From Hemibagrus wyckioides (lineage: Eukaryota; Chordata; Actinopteri; Siluriformes; Bagridae), in contig NC_080712.1 of NCBI RefSeq assembly GCF_019097595.1, forward strand, positions 19,182,146 through 19,246,145: DNA of 64,000 nucleotides, read 5' to 3'. A program made the translations under genes and the position numbers. Below are positions 47,931-60,388 of this stretch, piece after piece. The stretch's first letter is position 1; the number at the start of each line of letters is the position of its first letter. The notes beneath the pieces were generated by a model. It worked only from the letters and a program-made list of their open reading frames with translations, was not told the origin of the DNA and made no database searches.

Positions 47931-48684
47931 TGGTGCCTCTTCATTGACAGCTCATGAAGGATCCTCAAAGCCTTGCTGCTCCATAACAGGAACAGGTACC
48001 TGTCTCTTCCCCTGGTTCACTTTGTGTACCTCAAAGCATCAGGACATTGCTGGACACAATGAAGTAGGATGAGTATGACAGGGAGTTCATCAGATACTTA
48101 AAAGTGGTGACATTTCTGATGGCTTTCCAATGAAAATGTACCAAGTCTCCCTAGTAACTTTGTATTTAAGCAGCAGTGACACCAAGCTGCACTACTTAAG
48201 GCAGGACTGGCCACTGTCTGGCCATCGAGTTCACTGTGAGGAAAGACAACATCAAGTGGGAGCCAGTGGTGGACCCCTGAAAGATTTCAATGCCACCACT
48301 GCACATCAAATTAGACCTCAATAAACAATTTGTTATAGCTTGAAATAAAGAGTGAGCAGCCTTCACGTACCTTCAAGACTTCTTTCCGAAGCTATCTTAG
48401 GAAAAGATCAAAGCCAGATGATGAAGAATGTCAAAGAAAGTGGTTTGGATATTCCCAGCCAATCCCAAAGCTGAAAACTATGTGGAGATGGTTGAGAGAC
48501 AGGTGAGGATTTACACCACAAGGTGCTGCAGGATGTCTCTCAAAGTCCATATCCTTGCTTATCTTGATAAATTCTAGTGGAACATAGGATCAAGGTGAGA
48601 ACTTCCACCAGGATATACTGGACAATGACATGAGAACATAATGGGAGATAACATTTGGTGGCTGCTTTGTGAAAGTGATTTCAA
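47931..48684 (+). pseudogene. Decayed ORF of an unnamed dispersed protein family (probable mobile element)
   Basis: Reading through stops and frameshifts on the plus strand gives an ordered series of conserved blocks: WCLFIDSS then RILKALLLHNRNRYLSLPLV (from 47931), DEYDREFIRYLKVVTFLMAF (about 48069), DNIKWEPVVDP (about 48247), MPPLHIKLDLNKQFV (48290), AAFTYLQDFFPKLS (about 48359), AENYVEMVE, CCRMSLKVHIL, FHQDILDND, and GDNIWWLLCESDF near the end. I recall this order (LFIDSS ... LPPLHIKLGL ... FHQDI ... GDYIWxLxxES) from uncharacterised multi-copy proteins in fish, arthropod and cnidarian genomes. About 250 codons with several stops, so dead. Superfamily unknown to me; no termini seen. Confidence 0.7.
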
Positions 48685-50475
48685 TATATTCTTCTGTATA
48701 CTTCTAGATATTTTGTGGTCATTTTTGCATAATCTAGTATAAATACATGTTGGATAAGATGCATTTGTTGTTACTTTTTAACTTCATGTGAAGAAAAAGA
48801 TGCAAATTCACTTATTGTCTTAAAGAAAAGAGGTCAGTTTCAAAATACCAATGTCCTGATTACAAAACCAACATTTGAAGGAATTAATAGCCATTTTGTA
48901 TACTTTTGAGGCATAAGCAATTAGGAAATTTGTCTAGGAACAAAAAAATTTGTCTAGGTGTTTTGATCCACCCTGGAAAAGTAATTTGCAAGAAGAAAAT
49001 CCACTGCTTTATGTGAACAAACACTAGAATTATACTGTATATATGTCATAAGGGGGAAGCAAAGGCAGATGCAAAATGCAAGTTTGATTAATTAGGCTGG
49101 CAAACAAATCCAAAACAAAACAAGGCTTTCTTGCCAATTATAGCATTGACCTGACAATACAGCATTCCTTACAAGAAGCCCAAGAGCAAACTGAAGCGTG
49201 GTTTAGAAGAATGGCCATCATAGCCAAATGTGGAAATATATGAGAAGTGCATTAATCTATATACAAATAAATTAAATTGGTCAATCCAAAAATGTTTTGA
49301 ATCATACTTGTCTAAAAAAGAAAGAATGATGTTGCTGTGGATTAAAATAAATCAAACTATATTGAAATAAGGTGAGTCCAACAGGGATGAAACTGAGATC
49401 CATTAAACATTCTCTTTGTATACATTTGCTCATTAGTTGTAAAAAAAAAACAAGGAATTAGCTTACAAATTAATCAGAATTAATTTCAGAAGGTACATTT
49501 TTTGGGATGCTCCAAGATATTATAATGTATTCATGGAATTCAGAAGTAGTACTGCACAAGCAGGTTTCTCTGATTCTTGCTTTTCAGTCATGGCAGGCAC
49601 CAGTGGTGGAGTTGCAGACTGATGGCACAGCACCATCATGCCAGCCTTCACACTGTGCCAGCTCAGCTGTTCTTAGAATGAGAAAAGCAAACGAATCAGC
49701 AATCATATACTTTATATAATTAATGACAGAGATATCTCTCTTTTTACAAAGTCATCAAAAGGTGTGCTTGAGTGCCACAAGCAGGATCAGTAGAAAATCA
49801 CAGTGGAACACTGTAAGTGCAGATATATTATGTAAAGTGTGTGATCTTGTGCATTCCATATTGGATGGACAAGTCAGCTCTACAAAAATATTCCTAAGAA
49901 ATACTATGTTGAATATTTCCCAGGTAAGGAAAATCAAACAAATCCAAATTTGTCTATGAGGTTAATATGTCTGTTTAAAACAAAAGGACATGCTTGTATT
50001 GGCCCTTAAACAACCTAAATTGTGTGTTGTGATAATAAATAGATAAACCTGTTATAAAGACACTGTGCAAACTAGTGAGCCGGGAAAACCAAGAGCAGAG
50101 TACACAGTGCACCTGCCATTTCAACAAATGATGAGCTTAGTGTAGATAACTGAAACACACACACACACACACATTGTATGCCACGCACACTGGATTATGA
50201 AGCTGTAGTGGTGAAGGGTAATCTAATGTAGGAAGCTGACACAGGTATCTCAGCATTAATGCTACTGAAAAGCAGCAAAGCAAAGCACTACCCAAAATGT
50301 CAGCATAGCAGAGACGCATAAGTTTTTCATGGAAGAAGTGGGTTTAATTTAGTTTAATTTTACCTAGAAGATGAAGATAATTCCTCCAAGACATGTGATG
50401 CCAGTTAGCTGCATCTTTTCAAACTGCTGCTCATGCAACATCACTGGGCAGCATAGCACTCTCAAAGGAAAGTGT
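48685..50475. other. Unassigned stretch with (CA)n at 50154-50173
   Basis: No gene recognised. It may hold the degraded 3' flank of the fossil above. Confidence 0.4.
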
Positions 50476-50479
50476 GGTA

Positions 50480-50690
50480 TCTGCCCATTCTACATGTATG
50501 CGCTTACAGACACATACAATTGGCTGGTGTGACTCTGATTGACAGGGGACAGACTATGCCACCCTTCTGACCCCGCCAAAGATAGATATGACTGTAACAT
50601 CTTTGGGATTTAAACTGACACTCTCTGGATGATAATGCAAATGCTTTTCTGCCACTGGGATGCCCCGTCACAGCCCTATAAGAGTTATGC
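50480..50690 (-). mobile_element. Probable tRNA-derived SINE of a second type
   Basis: On the minus strand: a tRNA-like head 'ggggcatcccagtggcagaa', 'catttgcattatcatccaga', then a B-box-like 'cagtttaaatccc', followed by a body with 'gtcagaagggtggcatagtc' and 'tcccctgtcaatcagagtc'. The head differs from the DANA/HE1 type. Overlaps a small open frame that is not a gene. Confidence 0.45.
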
Positions 50691-50719
50691 TGACCTAGTT
50701 GTGCCATGTTCTGTTGTGA

Positions 50720-50722
<3 letters not shown>

Positions 50723-50750
<28 letters not shown>
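50723..50750 (+). repeat. (TG)n microsatellite
   Basis: About 14 units. Confidence 0.95.
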
Positions 50751-50874
50751 ATAATGAGAAATAAAATTCCACAAAACATGCCGGGACCAAGATTTGGAAC
50801 TTACAACTTCACACACAGTACAGGCTTTCTTTAGAGCCACCTTCTATAATCCCATCTTCAATTATGAAAGAGTG

Positions 50875-51960
50875 GCCAACCTGCATGACTATAAACCAGT
50901 GGTCTGAATATCACTGGTCATGAAACCTTTGTCCAGCTAGTCTCTGGTATATCAGGTATATAACAGATTCCCACCTCTCTAGTATATCTTCAAGCATTCA
51001 GGGTCCTATGATAGGATCATGTTTGTGGACATCTGCAAACTGTTTTTATTGAGGGTAGATCAGTAAAGATGGAGTGTACACGCCATCTGTGAATGCATTA
51101 ACAGCTTCCTGAGGGAAAACAGGTAATATACACACCGGACCCTGTCAATCTGACTCCACATCCATTAGCACTGTTGTACCACATTAATATCCTCTCTTCT
51201 TACTGTACCGGAATGAATGACTGTAGCTCTGTCAGCCTGATCAAGCATAAAGATGACACAATCCATGGAATTGATCTTACTGATAGTCAAAACTTATTAT
51301 ATATTCATTATTTTATGATAACACAATTGTCAGATAGAGCCGTAGAATTATAAAGTCTCACCCTTTAGGCTACATCCCCTATAAAGGGGAGTACACCCTA
51401 TAAATCTCAGCTGACAGAAGACAGCTGAAATGCAGATCGTTTTTTGCAGGAAAGCACCTCTCCATTTCTCCCTCATGATCACTGACAGCTGTCATTGTAA
51501 GGAAGAATTTCAAACTCCTGGGAACATCACCAGCATCTCCAACAATTGCCAATGGGAAAACACCGCCATTTTTTCATCATTTTTGCAATGACAGCTGAGA
51601 AAATGTAATATTTCTCAAGCAGCCCTATCCCATTTCTACAGATCCACCACTGAAACCTTTCTCACCATATCCATCATTGTATGGTTCAGCTCAGGTTTTT
51701 TCTGTGCAATTTATAAAAGACATTGAATTGTCTGCATGGATGGGATGCTGACCACCCTCAGGCAAATCTCAGTATAGTTGCTATAAAAGACCAAGGCCAG
51801 GAAAAGAGCTGAAAAGATCATCTCTGATCCCACACACTAAAACAACCACCTGTTCAGCAAACAGAAAAGAGATACTCATCCATGAGAAGAAACACCACCA
51901 AAACTACCCCTTCCCCATAGAAAATGTAATCCCACAATCCTGCTGATCCATGACTCAGGG
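50875..51960 (+). mobile_element. Rex1/Jockey-group LINE ORF2, decayed
   Basis: Ordered blocks on the plus strand: HDYKPVV, stop, ISLVMKP near 50885 (family NDYRPVALTSxxMK), IMFVDI near 51016 (the FVDFSSAFNT region), LYRNE then NDCSSVSLIKHKDDT near 51203-51260 (YTNDC ... KFADDT, with the catalytic ADD decayed to KDD). The C-terminal domain follows (about 51550-51960), including a HCMVQL-like segment (SITVWFG region) and PSP near the ORF end. Multiple stops and an internal loss between 51290 and 51400. Same broad group as the copy at 9.36-10.1 kb, but the overlap is partial. Confidence 0.65.
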
Positions 51961-52355
51961 AGAAAAAAACATACAGTATAAAGCACTATTTTCTAATACT
52001 GCACAAGCTGTTTACTTAATTGCAGTGTGCAATAGGTCATCTCCCTGATATTTATCACTCCTTACATTGTAATCGGGGGTTAATTTGCATGGAAGCACAC
52101 AATAACAGAGCGCTATAACTTTTGGTTGTGCTATAATTTGATGAAAAGTATTACACAAAAACTAACTGACACAATAAAAAGATAACATTAAGTGTCTTCA
52201 AGTTAAGCTTATGCTTTTTGACATATTCCCTTTTAATGTTTCATGATCATTTGAGTCCCTGACATACAGAAACAGAAGAGCGGGTCAGCTAAATTTTTAC
52301 TGACAGTGGGAGAAAGCCTCAGATATAGAGTGCAGTGACTGCTGGGAGTGTGTGT

Positions 52356-52640
52356 GATTCATTATATTCAAGTTAGCCTGGTCTGGGTTGCAGTGGATCC
52401 AGAGCCACTTGGGACACTGGAGACAAGATAGAACAATTCATCCCAGATGCAAGACACCATGCACACATACTTTCACACACTGATTCATACTTATTTAGCA
52501 TAAACAATCTGTCTATATGCATGTTTTGGACATGGGGAGGAAACCCAAATAGATATGAAAAGAACATTAGAAACTCCACATAGACAGAAAACTTAGAGAT
52601 GTGAGGGAAGCAAAGCTACCCACTGTACCAGCATGCCTCC
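52356..52640 (-). mobile_element. DANA/HE1-type SINE, near full length, inverted
   Basis: The 3' end is at the left (attcattatattcaag, then 'ggttgcagtggatcc'). The body reads in reverse ('caccatgcacacatac', 'gcatgttttggacatgggga', 'gaaactccacatagacag'), and the head is at the right with 'gctacccactgtaccagcat'. Confidence 0.8.
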
Positions 52641-53715
52641 GGTCATATTACAAAGTATAACAGGCCATAATATACTGATATATTGTGCTGGAATATTGTA
52701 GTAACAACCATAGACTGTCAGATAGTGGCTCTTGAACTGTACAGAATAATCAGAATTTTAAAGACATTTATTGGCCAGGTATTATTTCAAATAAAAGAAA
52801 TTTGACTTGCCTGTTGCTTTCTCTTAGCACAAGAAAGAAAGTTAAGCACAATACAGTATATGAAATAATAAATATAAAATAAGACAGAATAAAATAGCAG
52901 ATGGACAATATGTACAGAGTAGTGACCACTGGGTCAGGCCAGCTTGTGCAACATGGTTATATGTGCAGTATAATGAATTCTGTATACAGGAAATCTGATC
53001 CTGTCTCTGTAATAACTTATTTTCTCCTCTTCTTGAGAAACATAATGCTGAGCCTGCAGAAAAACATTTCACAGCCAGTGTATTGAACTGCAGCAGAGTG
53101 CCACAGAGCCTTAAACCTGACTTGCTTATTTACAGTGAGTCATACTGACACTGACATTTGAACACAGTAAGAGCACAAATGTCATAACTGTATGTTGGAT
53201 TGTAGAAAGTAATACTCAAAAAGCACAGAGAAACAAGAACTGGGGATTACTGACTGCACCACAGTGGCCTGCCATAAACGTTTACACACACATATACTGG
53301 CTAATATAACAAGACACTTTTAATTAAAATTTTACACACGAACACATGGTGAAACTATGTTTTTTTCCTTCTAATAGTCAACATTTTTGTATATCAGTGT
53401 TTTCTCTCGAATATTTTGTAACAGTATCCACCTCCCAAGACACTCAAACAAATTGTTATGTAGTTTTAGTTTTTACTGTTTATTTAGTCTCCAGAAAATC
53501 TATTATTTTCCTTTGGCCAACTGTGTTGCAGTGAATCCAAAATGGAGCTGAAACACAAAAAAAAATTCTATACAAAAGTACAGCTTGTTGTTGCATAATT
53601 ATGGTAAGAAATATAAAAATATGTACGCAGTTATACAATAAGCACAGGCAGGCCCATAATACAAATGTAGAAAAGTCTGGTACATTTACAATTTTCCCTC
53701 TACAGAATTTATGAG
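52641..53715. other. Unassigned stretch
   Basis: The segment 52790-53060 has wording reminiscent of a LINE untranslated region but was not called. No gene seen. Confidence 0.4.
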
Positions 53716-54300
53716 CATGCTGCACTGGTGAGCTCATACAGAGAAAATACCCACATAACCACTGTAAATTATGGTGGTAAATCACTGATTCTTTGGGGCT
53801 GTTTTGTGGCTATTAGTCTGCAGCCTCTTGTGAAAATTGATGGCATCAGAAATTTAGCTACATACCAGGATATTGTAGCCAAGCCTTGTTTTCTCTGTGA
53901 TGGATCTATCTGCTGTAGATGACTCTGTTAACAAGATAATGATCCCAAAATACAGCACATCTAAATCAGCACAAAATGGTTGTTGTTGTTGTGGAACAAA
54001 GTGTGTAACAATCAATGGTGGCCATTTCACTGTTACTTGGATTTGAACTTGATAACCTGTGGACTGAATTGAAATGTGTTTAAAAGGCCTGCAAGGAGAA
54101 GAGTCCAAGATTCCTTTACAAGAGTCTCAGCCTTGTTGGCCATCACAAGAGGAGATTGAATGCTATTTATTTCTCAACTTGGACTTTATAAAACAATAAT
54201 TGTAGGAACATTCATATTTCTGAAACCATCATTTTATATGGGAATTTTGTTTTATTACAGAAAACCTTTTATAGTTAAAATGCATGTTATTGTATTATAA
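53716..54300 (+). mobile_element. Tc1-like transposase relic, catalytic half
   Basis: Plus strand: TTVNYGGKSLILWGCFVA near 53758 (family VKHGGGSIMVWGCF), LVKIDGIRN, YQDI, then after a frameshift QDNDPKIQHI near 53932, the DNDPKH catalytic block. Later a WTELK-like segment near 54058 would hold the third catalytic residue. It ends in 'gccatcacaagaggagattg' and 3' non-coding sequence. The DNA-binding half and both termini are missing. Yet another Tc1 family. Confidence 0.7.
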
Positions 54301-56111
54301 TATCACAATAGATTTAACTCAAAATACCACTCACTGTATGTTATTTATTTTAAACATTAAACACATTTTCTTGAAGTGATTGTGTGAACTACTGAGTGCA
54401 TAACTGACAGAACACATGTTGCGTTCCTAAGCAACACTCCATAATGCTTTTTACAATACTTACTGCTGTTATCAGATTTTCTCTAAAGCTTAAAGCATAT
54501 GGTGGTGCTAATGACAAATTTTACACTTACAGCAAAATGGCAGCAGCATCTAACACTGAGCTCTGAGGGTGTATAATCATACAGAGATTTATGCACCACA
54601 TCTGATTTTTAACAGATTCTAACTGCTATATGATTAATGTGGTTTGAATTATAGTTAGAGTGTGGAAGAAATACCAGTAGCATGAACACAAGAGACTCAT
54701 TCCTTTGTAATACTGTATAATGTTTTTCCAACATGATCTATCTGACTGGGTTTGTACAAAATGGTGAACAGTTCAAAAACAAACTTGTTATATGAGCACT
54801 AATCATTCAAACAGTAATGAAGGTGTTTTATGTCTAACACATCAAATAATTACCAAATGCTTACTATATTAATGAGGCATGGGTGTTTATGAGCAAACAT
54901 GTGAATGATGTTTCACTGATTAATTCCTTGTTAGCGGGGGTGGTGTTTCATGTGAAATGTCTCCAACGCAGGAAAGCACTCTTTACTGTCACACCAGCAC
55001 TCATGATTTATTATCATTCTAGGGATGAGTGACCAAAGTTCAGGCTTTCCAGAGCTTTCTTTCTCTAGCTTTTCCTTTTGGCATTTCCATTGGTTGAATG
55101 CTATAAGTCACTAGCAAAATATATTAATCAACAACAAGCAAATTTTTAGATTATTTGTTTGTATACACTGTTATATTGCAATTCTCATACTGTGATAATT
55201 AACTGAAGGTCTATTTTTTCAAATATAAACTACACACATTCATTAGTCTCATCCTGAGACTCTAATTATAATCATTAAACTATTGAAGTGCCAATTACTT
55301 GGCAACAACTAAAACTTTGAAGCATACCCCATATGTGGGTGACAGACAACTTTTTTGGCAGTATTCTTACAGGCTTTAGTTTCAAACAATATTATTTAAT
55401 TCTTCTTTGCTTTTAAGTAGCCAGAGTCCAGGCTTATTTTTCTGACTGCATCCAGTCACTGTGTCTGACTTCAATATTTTGCCCCATTGACAAGAAGCTC
55501 ACACTTAAAATGATTCCTCTTACTACCAAACATGGCTGTTATATGCACCTTAAAACCCCTCAACCTACCCCACTGCCTCATTTTTGTACCCCAACAACAT
55601 CTTTCTGTTTTATTTCTGTGTATGTTTACCTTACCTTATTTCTTGTGTCTTTTATATTAAAAAAAGTCTTGTGTGTTTGTCCTTCCCGACATTTCTCTAG
55701 GGATGTGGAGAGTATTACAGATTTCAGTGACCCAGCTGATTGAATTGTATAGTAGTTCTAGTAAACAATTCAGTTGTGTACAAGTTAATGTTTTGATGTG
55801 TTGAAGGACAAAAGATACCATATGTGAAAATCCTTCTGTTTCTCTGACACTCTATCCAAACAACTAATGACAATCTTCTTCCATCTGGTCTCCTTCTGCC
55901 CTTTACTTGTCAGTCTACTGTTTCTGTTGATCCTTAATTCAGTTTTGACAAAGACCTTGTCTGACTTGGAATATGCTTTAAACCTTGTCTAAGATGTTTG
56001 TGCTCCAAGACTTCTTGCTTACAATCACAGTCAATATATATAGTAGGTGCTGGCAAGGTGATCCCTGAAAATTCTCACTCACTTTATACTGGTAAATGTC
56101 AGGGTTGCTCT
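54301..56111. other. Unassigned stretch
   Basis: 1.8 kb without a recognised repeat or gene. Small open frame at 55510-55743 without a domain. Confidence 0.45.
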
Positions 56112-56272
56112 GGAGCTTATCCAGAGAAAACTGTACATAAGGTTTGAACATACCTTCGATGAGATGCCAATTCATCACAGGGCACCATTCACACCATAAG
56201 AGGTGGGAGGAAACCCATGCAGACATGGGAAGAACGTACACGGAAACTCCAAACAGACTGTCAGCTGAATCC
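56112..56272 (-). mobile_element. DANA/HE1-type SINE fragment, inverted
   Basis: Contains reverse body blocks 'gagatgccaattcatcacag', 'ggcaccattcacacc', 'ggtgggaggaaacccatgca' and 'ggaagaacgtacacggaaac'. Internal parts are missing. Confidence 0.65.
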
Positions 56273-56335
56273 ATGCACAACTTCCAAATGCTGAATTATA
56301 CCTACAGTTTTTTAGCAGACTATTTAGCAGTGTTT

Positions 56336-56412
56336 TAGAGACTTCAAAGCACTTTTGATGGCACTCTGGATAAGGGCGTCTGACAAATGCCATAAATATA
56401 AATGTAATGTAA
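56336..56412 (+). mobile_element. L2-like LINE or SINE 3' tail
   Basis: The segment 'ggcactctggataagggcgt', then 'ctgacaaatgccataaatat', then 'aaatgtaatgtaa' is the conserved teleost L2/SINE 3' tail. Only the end is present, as in a severely 5'-truncated insertion. Confidence 0.75.
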
Positions 56413-57354
56413 CAAAGCCAAACTGGACATAATTATATTTCCAGTCTGTGAATGTCTTGGAATACGCAGACTATAAAAAGAAGGCTTTGCTTGTGACTGT
56501 GCTTTCACTGGTTGTATGCAGGCAAGTGGAAGGTTAATTTTTTATTTTTTATAATATAAAACCACAAGTCATAACCCCTTTATCATGCAATGTAAACAAC
56601 ATTTTTGAGTTTTTGCAGAACTGAGAAGAAATGCCTCTTTCTGGGTCTACCCTAAAACAGTATGTGGTAGCATTGTCTGTGCACAGAGGACAGATTGACA
56701 GTTTACTGCTTGTAGTGCATAAACTAGTCAAAAAAAATTTAGGCAATGCAGAACATTCTCAACTCAAAAAAGGGTACTGCAAAGTAGGATTGTGAGTTGG
56801 TGCTAAGCAGTTTGTGTGGCTCGCATGGCCATATGAGCTATGTGAGGAAGCAGATATAAAATAGCTTTATTTATTTATTTTTTACTATAGCAAAATGAGT
56901 AGTTCAATCATGTCACTCTTTCACTGAGACCAACATTTCTGCCAAAATACAGACCCACCAATATATCTAAGCAGCTATGTTCTGGCCAGCTTTATGTATA
57001 GTGAGGTCTCTCAAGCACTATGTGTAAGTGAAATGTCAAATGTCAAGACTGGCTATTTGTGTGGCTGTTCGTGTGCAGAACACAGACACAGTAAAGGCAA
57101 GGCTGGTGCTAAACAGCGCATTTATTTTCTTGAAGTGAAGCAGTGTGGGGGTGATGCATGGAGTGTGACTGAGGCTGGCTTGTGGCATGGTTGGTTGTGT
57201 TGGGTACCAGTGAGGTGCATCATGCTGGGCTTTGGAGTCCCAGTGGAATGGCATGGAGAGGTTATGAGCTGTCCTGAAGTGGCAAGAGAACAGAGCTCTG
57301 AGGGCAGTGCAGGGGGGAAGCAGGTCTATCATTGATTTCTAAGTAAAAAAAAGT
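56413..57354. other. Unassigned; GC-richer part at 57040-57320
   Basis: The part at 57040-57320 is G-rich on the plus strand and open in two opposite frames (56994-57335 plus, 57036-57332 minus). Neither shows a domain, splice context or conserved pattern. It may be a dispersed repeat I cannot name. Confidence 0.35.
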
Positions 57355-57374
57355 AAAAAAAAAAAAAAAAAAAG
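57355..57374 (+). repeat. Poly(A) run
   Basis: 20 A residues, preceded by a shorter A-run. Confidence 0.9.
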
Positions 57375-57515
57375 ACAGACAGGGGCCAATAAACATAATT
57401 GGCCAACAAACATTATACTTCCCTGAGTATAGACTTCTTTCGTTAGCAGCCACCAGACAAATTCCATTTTTTGCCCCGCTTCCTGGCCTTGTGCTCACTC
57501 GCCATTCAAACCAGT

Positions 57516-57546
57516 GGTGCTGAAGTGGTGCTGTCCCTTCAGCACC
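57516..57546. repeat. Perfect 10-bp inverted repeat (hairpin)
   Basis: GGTGCTGAAG (57516-57525) and CTTCAGCACC (57537-57546) around an 11-base loop. Confidence 0.9.
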
Positions 57547-59289
57547 ATGTCAGCAGCTGTGCAAAGAGCATGCTGAGCTTTGTACATGTGAACTGGAAGC
57601 CTGCTGTCACAACCATCTTAAGACGTTAATCCTGTTAGCCCGCTGTGTAAGGGAAGACATTGGGCAAGCATATTTGAACACATGTGAAGAGGTGTCTTCT
57701 TCCATTAAATTTCATTCAGTGTGTGTTATGGCAACCTCTAACAGGAGGATCACTTGCAACACTGAAGCAGCAACATGGAATACAAGATGTAGCTTTTCCA
57801 GCTTTTACACGCTGCTCAATTGCAGTCTGTGTGCTCTGTGTTGAGTTTGACTGATCCTCATTCCAAAAAGAATACAGTATTAAGTGCAATTTATATCTTC
57901 TTTATATCTTCAGTAGAATACAATATCAGTGCCTGAGTCATTTTTCTCTCACCAGAGAGCATTATCAGAATAATGATTGATTCCTATCCTCATGATTGAA
58001 TGGTATCAACACCTTAAGTGAATCTCATACTCAACATAAAGGAGATTTGACGTGGTATATACACTCAGTGTCAATAAAGAATAGTATAGAATGGCCAGAG
58101 GATGAGTGTGATGTTTCAGGGATTTTTTTATAACATTACCCATTTGTGGACAAAGTCCTGAGGTGTTGATTTTGCTACCAACATCTAAAAGCCAGTAACT
58201 GATACAACCATCTCAACAGAGCAAGGGATTGAAAAATCACTCCTTATCTGCCTATAATACCATCATAACATCTGCACAATTCACAGAGCCACTTTTAATT
58301 ACAGTTCCACACTAAAATGACCTTAATGAGTTTTGTGACATTATGCATGCTAATTATGTACAGAAAAGCTTAATCCCAAACTTATTATTTTCTAACTACT
58401 CTGTAGAAATGATAGTAAAATAAACAGGAATGCTATGTACTTATGAGAGTGAGGTATTTCAGAGAATTTCCCACAACACAGACGAACTGCTGAGGCTGAA
58501 CACAGATCAGTGATAAGAGATCTTCATGATGATAATACAAGTCTCGTTATCTTACGCATCATTCCACTCATCATTCTTCATATGAAGAATATCTCAGCTT
58601 TCATTACTCTAATCCTGCTCATTCATACCAGCAGCGATGTGAATCAAAAAAGTGTTGACTGGAGCCATACATTTTCATAGAGAGCTGGAGATTTCCAGTG
58701 TCAGCAGATGAAACATCATTTAGTGACATAAAGAGTGTGGAGTGACAAAGCTGAACTAAGTTGATGTTGTATAAAAGAAAAGAAAAGCAATCTGAGTATA
58801 CACTTGCTGACCAGTATAGACTTGCTGACCTGTACACCTGCTTATTTATTTAATTAAAAAATATTTTTTTTTCTTTGGCTAAAAGTGATTGCACAGGTCA
58901 GTGTACAAAAAAAGCCTCTAGTTATGTTTGCTAATTAAATGGCTATGTGAGGTGTGTCATTCTAAATTTCCTGATGCAGTCATGTTTTAAAACTCAATTT
59001 GGTCCATAATTACACTTGACTTGCAGGGTGCTTGGGCCACTACCCTCACCTCCCATTTAGAACTTGATTAAAGCTAGCAGCTTTGTAGTTTTGTTTTCAA
59101 GAGGGGACATTTTGAGTGAAAAAAGCCTATCAGATACATTTTTGCAGGTTTGCCTTGTCTTTGGTAAACCCAATAAAGCATTTTAGCTTCTTTACATATG
59201 CTACTTAGACTAGGTCAAGTTTAGTGAAAAAACAAAGAACCAAAGCTGATTGGAACAATGTTTGATTATTTAAGACCCTACAGTCATGG
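57547..59289. other. Unassigned stretch
   Basis: No gene recognised. A short near-tandem 'cttgctgacc' repeat occurs near 58803-58832. Confidence 0.4.
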
Positions 59290-59420
59290 CATAGACTGCT
59301 ATATCACACTTTTGGAAAGTCTGATATAACCTTGTTTAAGAGCCTTGATGATGTACTCTTTAATAGCCTTATGTTACAATGGATACGGGGGGTAGGTCAG
59401 GACCTTGGTGGTATGATGCC
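59290..59420 (-). mobile_element. Ty3/Gypsy pol fragment (reverse-transcriptase N-terminal part)
   Basis: On the minus strand from 59370 down to 59310 the reading is KAIKEYIIKALKQGYIRLSK. This matches the block just before the Gypsy reverse-transcriptase core (form KAMEEYIKEALxQGxIRPSTSP). Flanking sequence on both sides is decayed. Only one block is clear, so this is a moderate call. Confidence 0.5.
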
Positions 59421-60388
59421 CTCTAACAACTTTGTTAAACATTCTTTAGGATTGATAAGGAAATGCTTTTTTCACATTAAAAACTGCCAAAAGTCATGAT
59501 ATTTGGCTAGTATTCTGACCTGTACATGGTCAGTCTTTAAAGTAGATGAATATAGGGTTAGTGCAAGTACAGTGGCTTCACCAAATCCCGACTTTCCTCG
59601 CAGACTTTAGGGGTGTACTGTCATAGACAACAAAAACGTAAGATAACTGGAAGGTATTTTCCCTGAAAAAGTGTCTGTTGTCTCAGACTGTGAGAATAGT
59701 TGTCTGAGACTGTACAGACAAGATCAACTCAGTATTGCTGTTGTTTCTCTTTGCTTAGACAGGTAGATTAGCTCAAATAATTTTAAGAAGCTGGATGGGA
59801 GCACGAGGACAATTTTCCAAGATAGGCAAAAACGTTGATCGTTGATTTGGCAGCATTCAAGAAGGAGCTTGTCCAGATGGACGAAGTGGATGACAAGAGA
59901 GTCTATAAAGTGGGGTTAAGAGATCTAAAAGAGGTTTGCAGATTCATCCCTGGAAGCCAAGGTACACTAGTTCAGGGTAAACACCTTTCTGCAGGCTACT
60001 GAAAAGTCTACTTTTTTTCATTACTAATGACCAGAGTGAGGGACTTTAAGTAATACTTGGATGCCAGAATTGACCCTAGTGAAAAGACACAAAATCTACA
60101 TTTACAACAATGAATGTGAAATTACATATAAATCAAATCATCCTAGAAAAAGTTAAAGTTTTCTGACTATTTCACTTCAACTTCTGGTCACTTCACAGAT
60201 CTAGATGGCATTAGCTTGGCCAAGCAACCTATCTGAATAAAAACAAATTAAGAACCCTATACAGGAAGAATCTGAACTTGTAGGATTTCCAGAAAAATAT
60301 AGGGAATACTAGCCCAAGGTACAGCAGCTCCTCTGAACTTTCGTTGTCACTGTAGAATAGTGATCCCTCATGATTGTATACTTATGTA
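59421..60388. other. Unassigned; open frame at about 59827-60001
   Basis: A plus-strand frame of about 57 codons reads through LAAFKKELVQMDEVDDKRVY and GLRDLKEVCRFIPGSQGT, has protein-like composition, and ends at a stop near 60001. I cannot assign it. It may be another part of a retroelement, given the Gypsy fragment next to it. Confidence 0.35.

Noticed and set aside
56994..57335. 113-codon plus-strand frame and 98-codon minus-strand frame
   Set aside because: Open in opposite directions over the same G-rich segment, with no domain or splice context; base bias is the simplest explanation.
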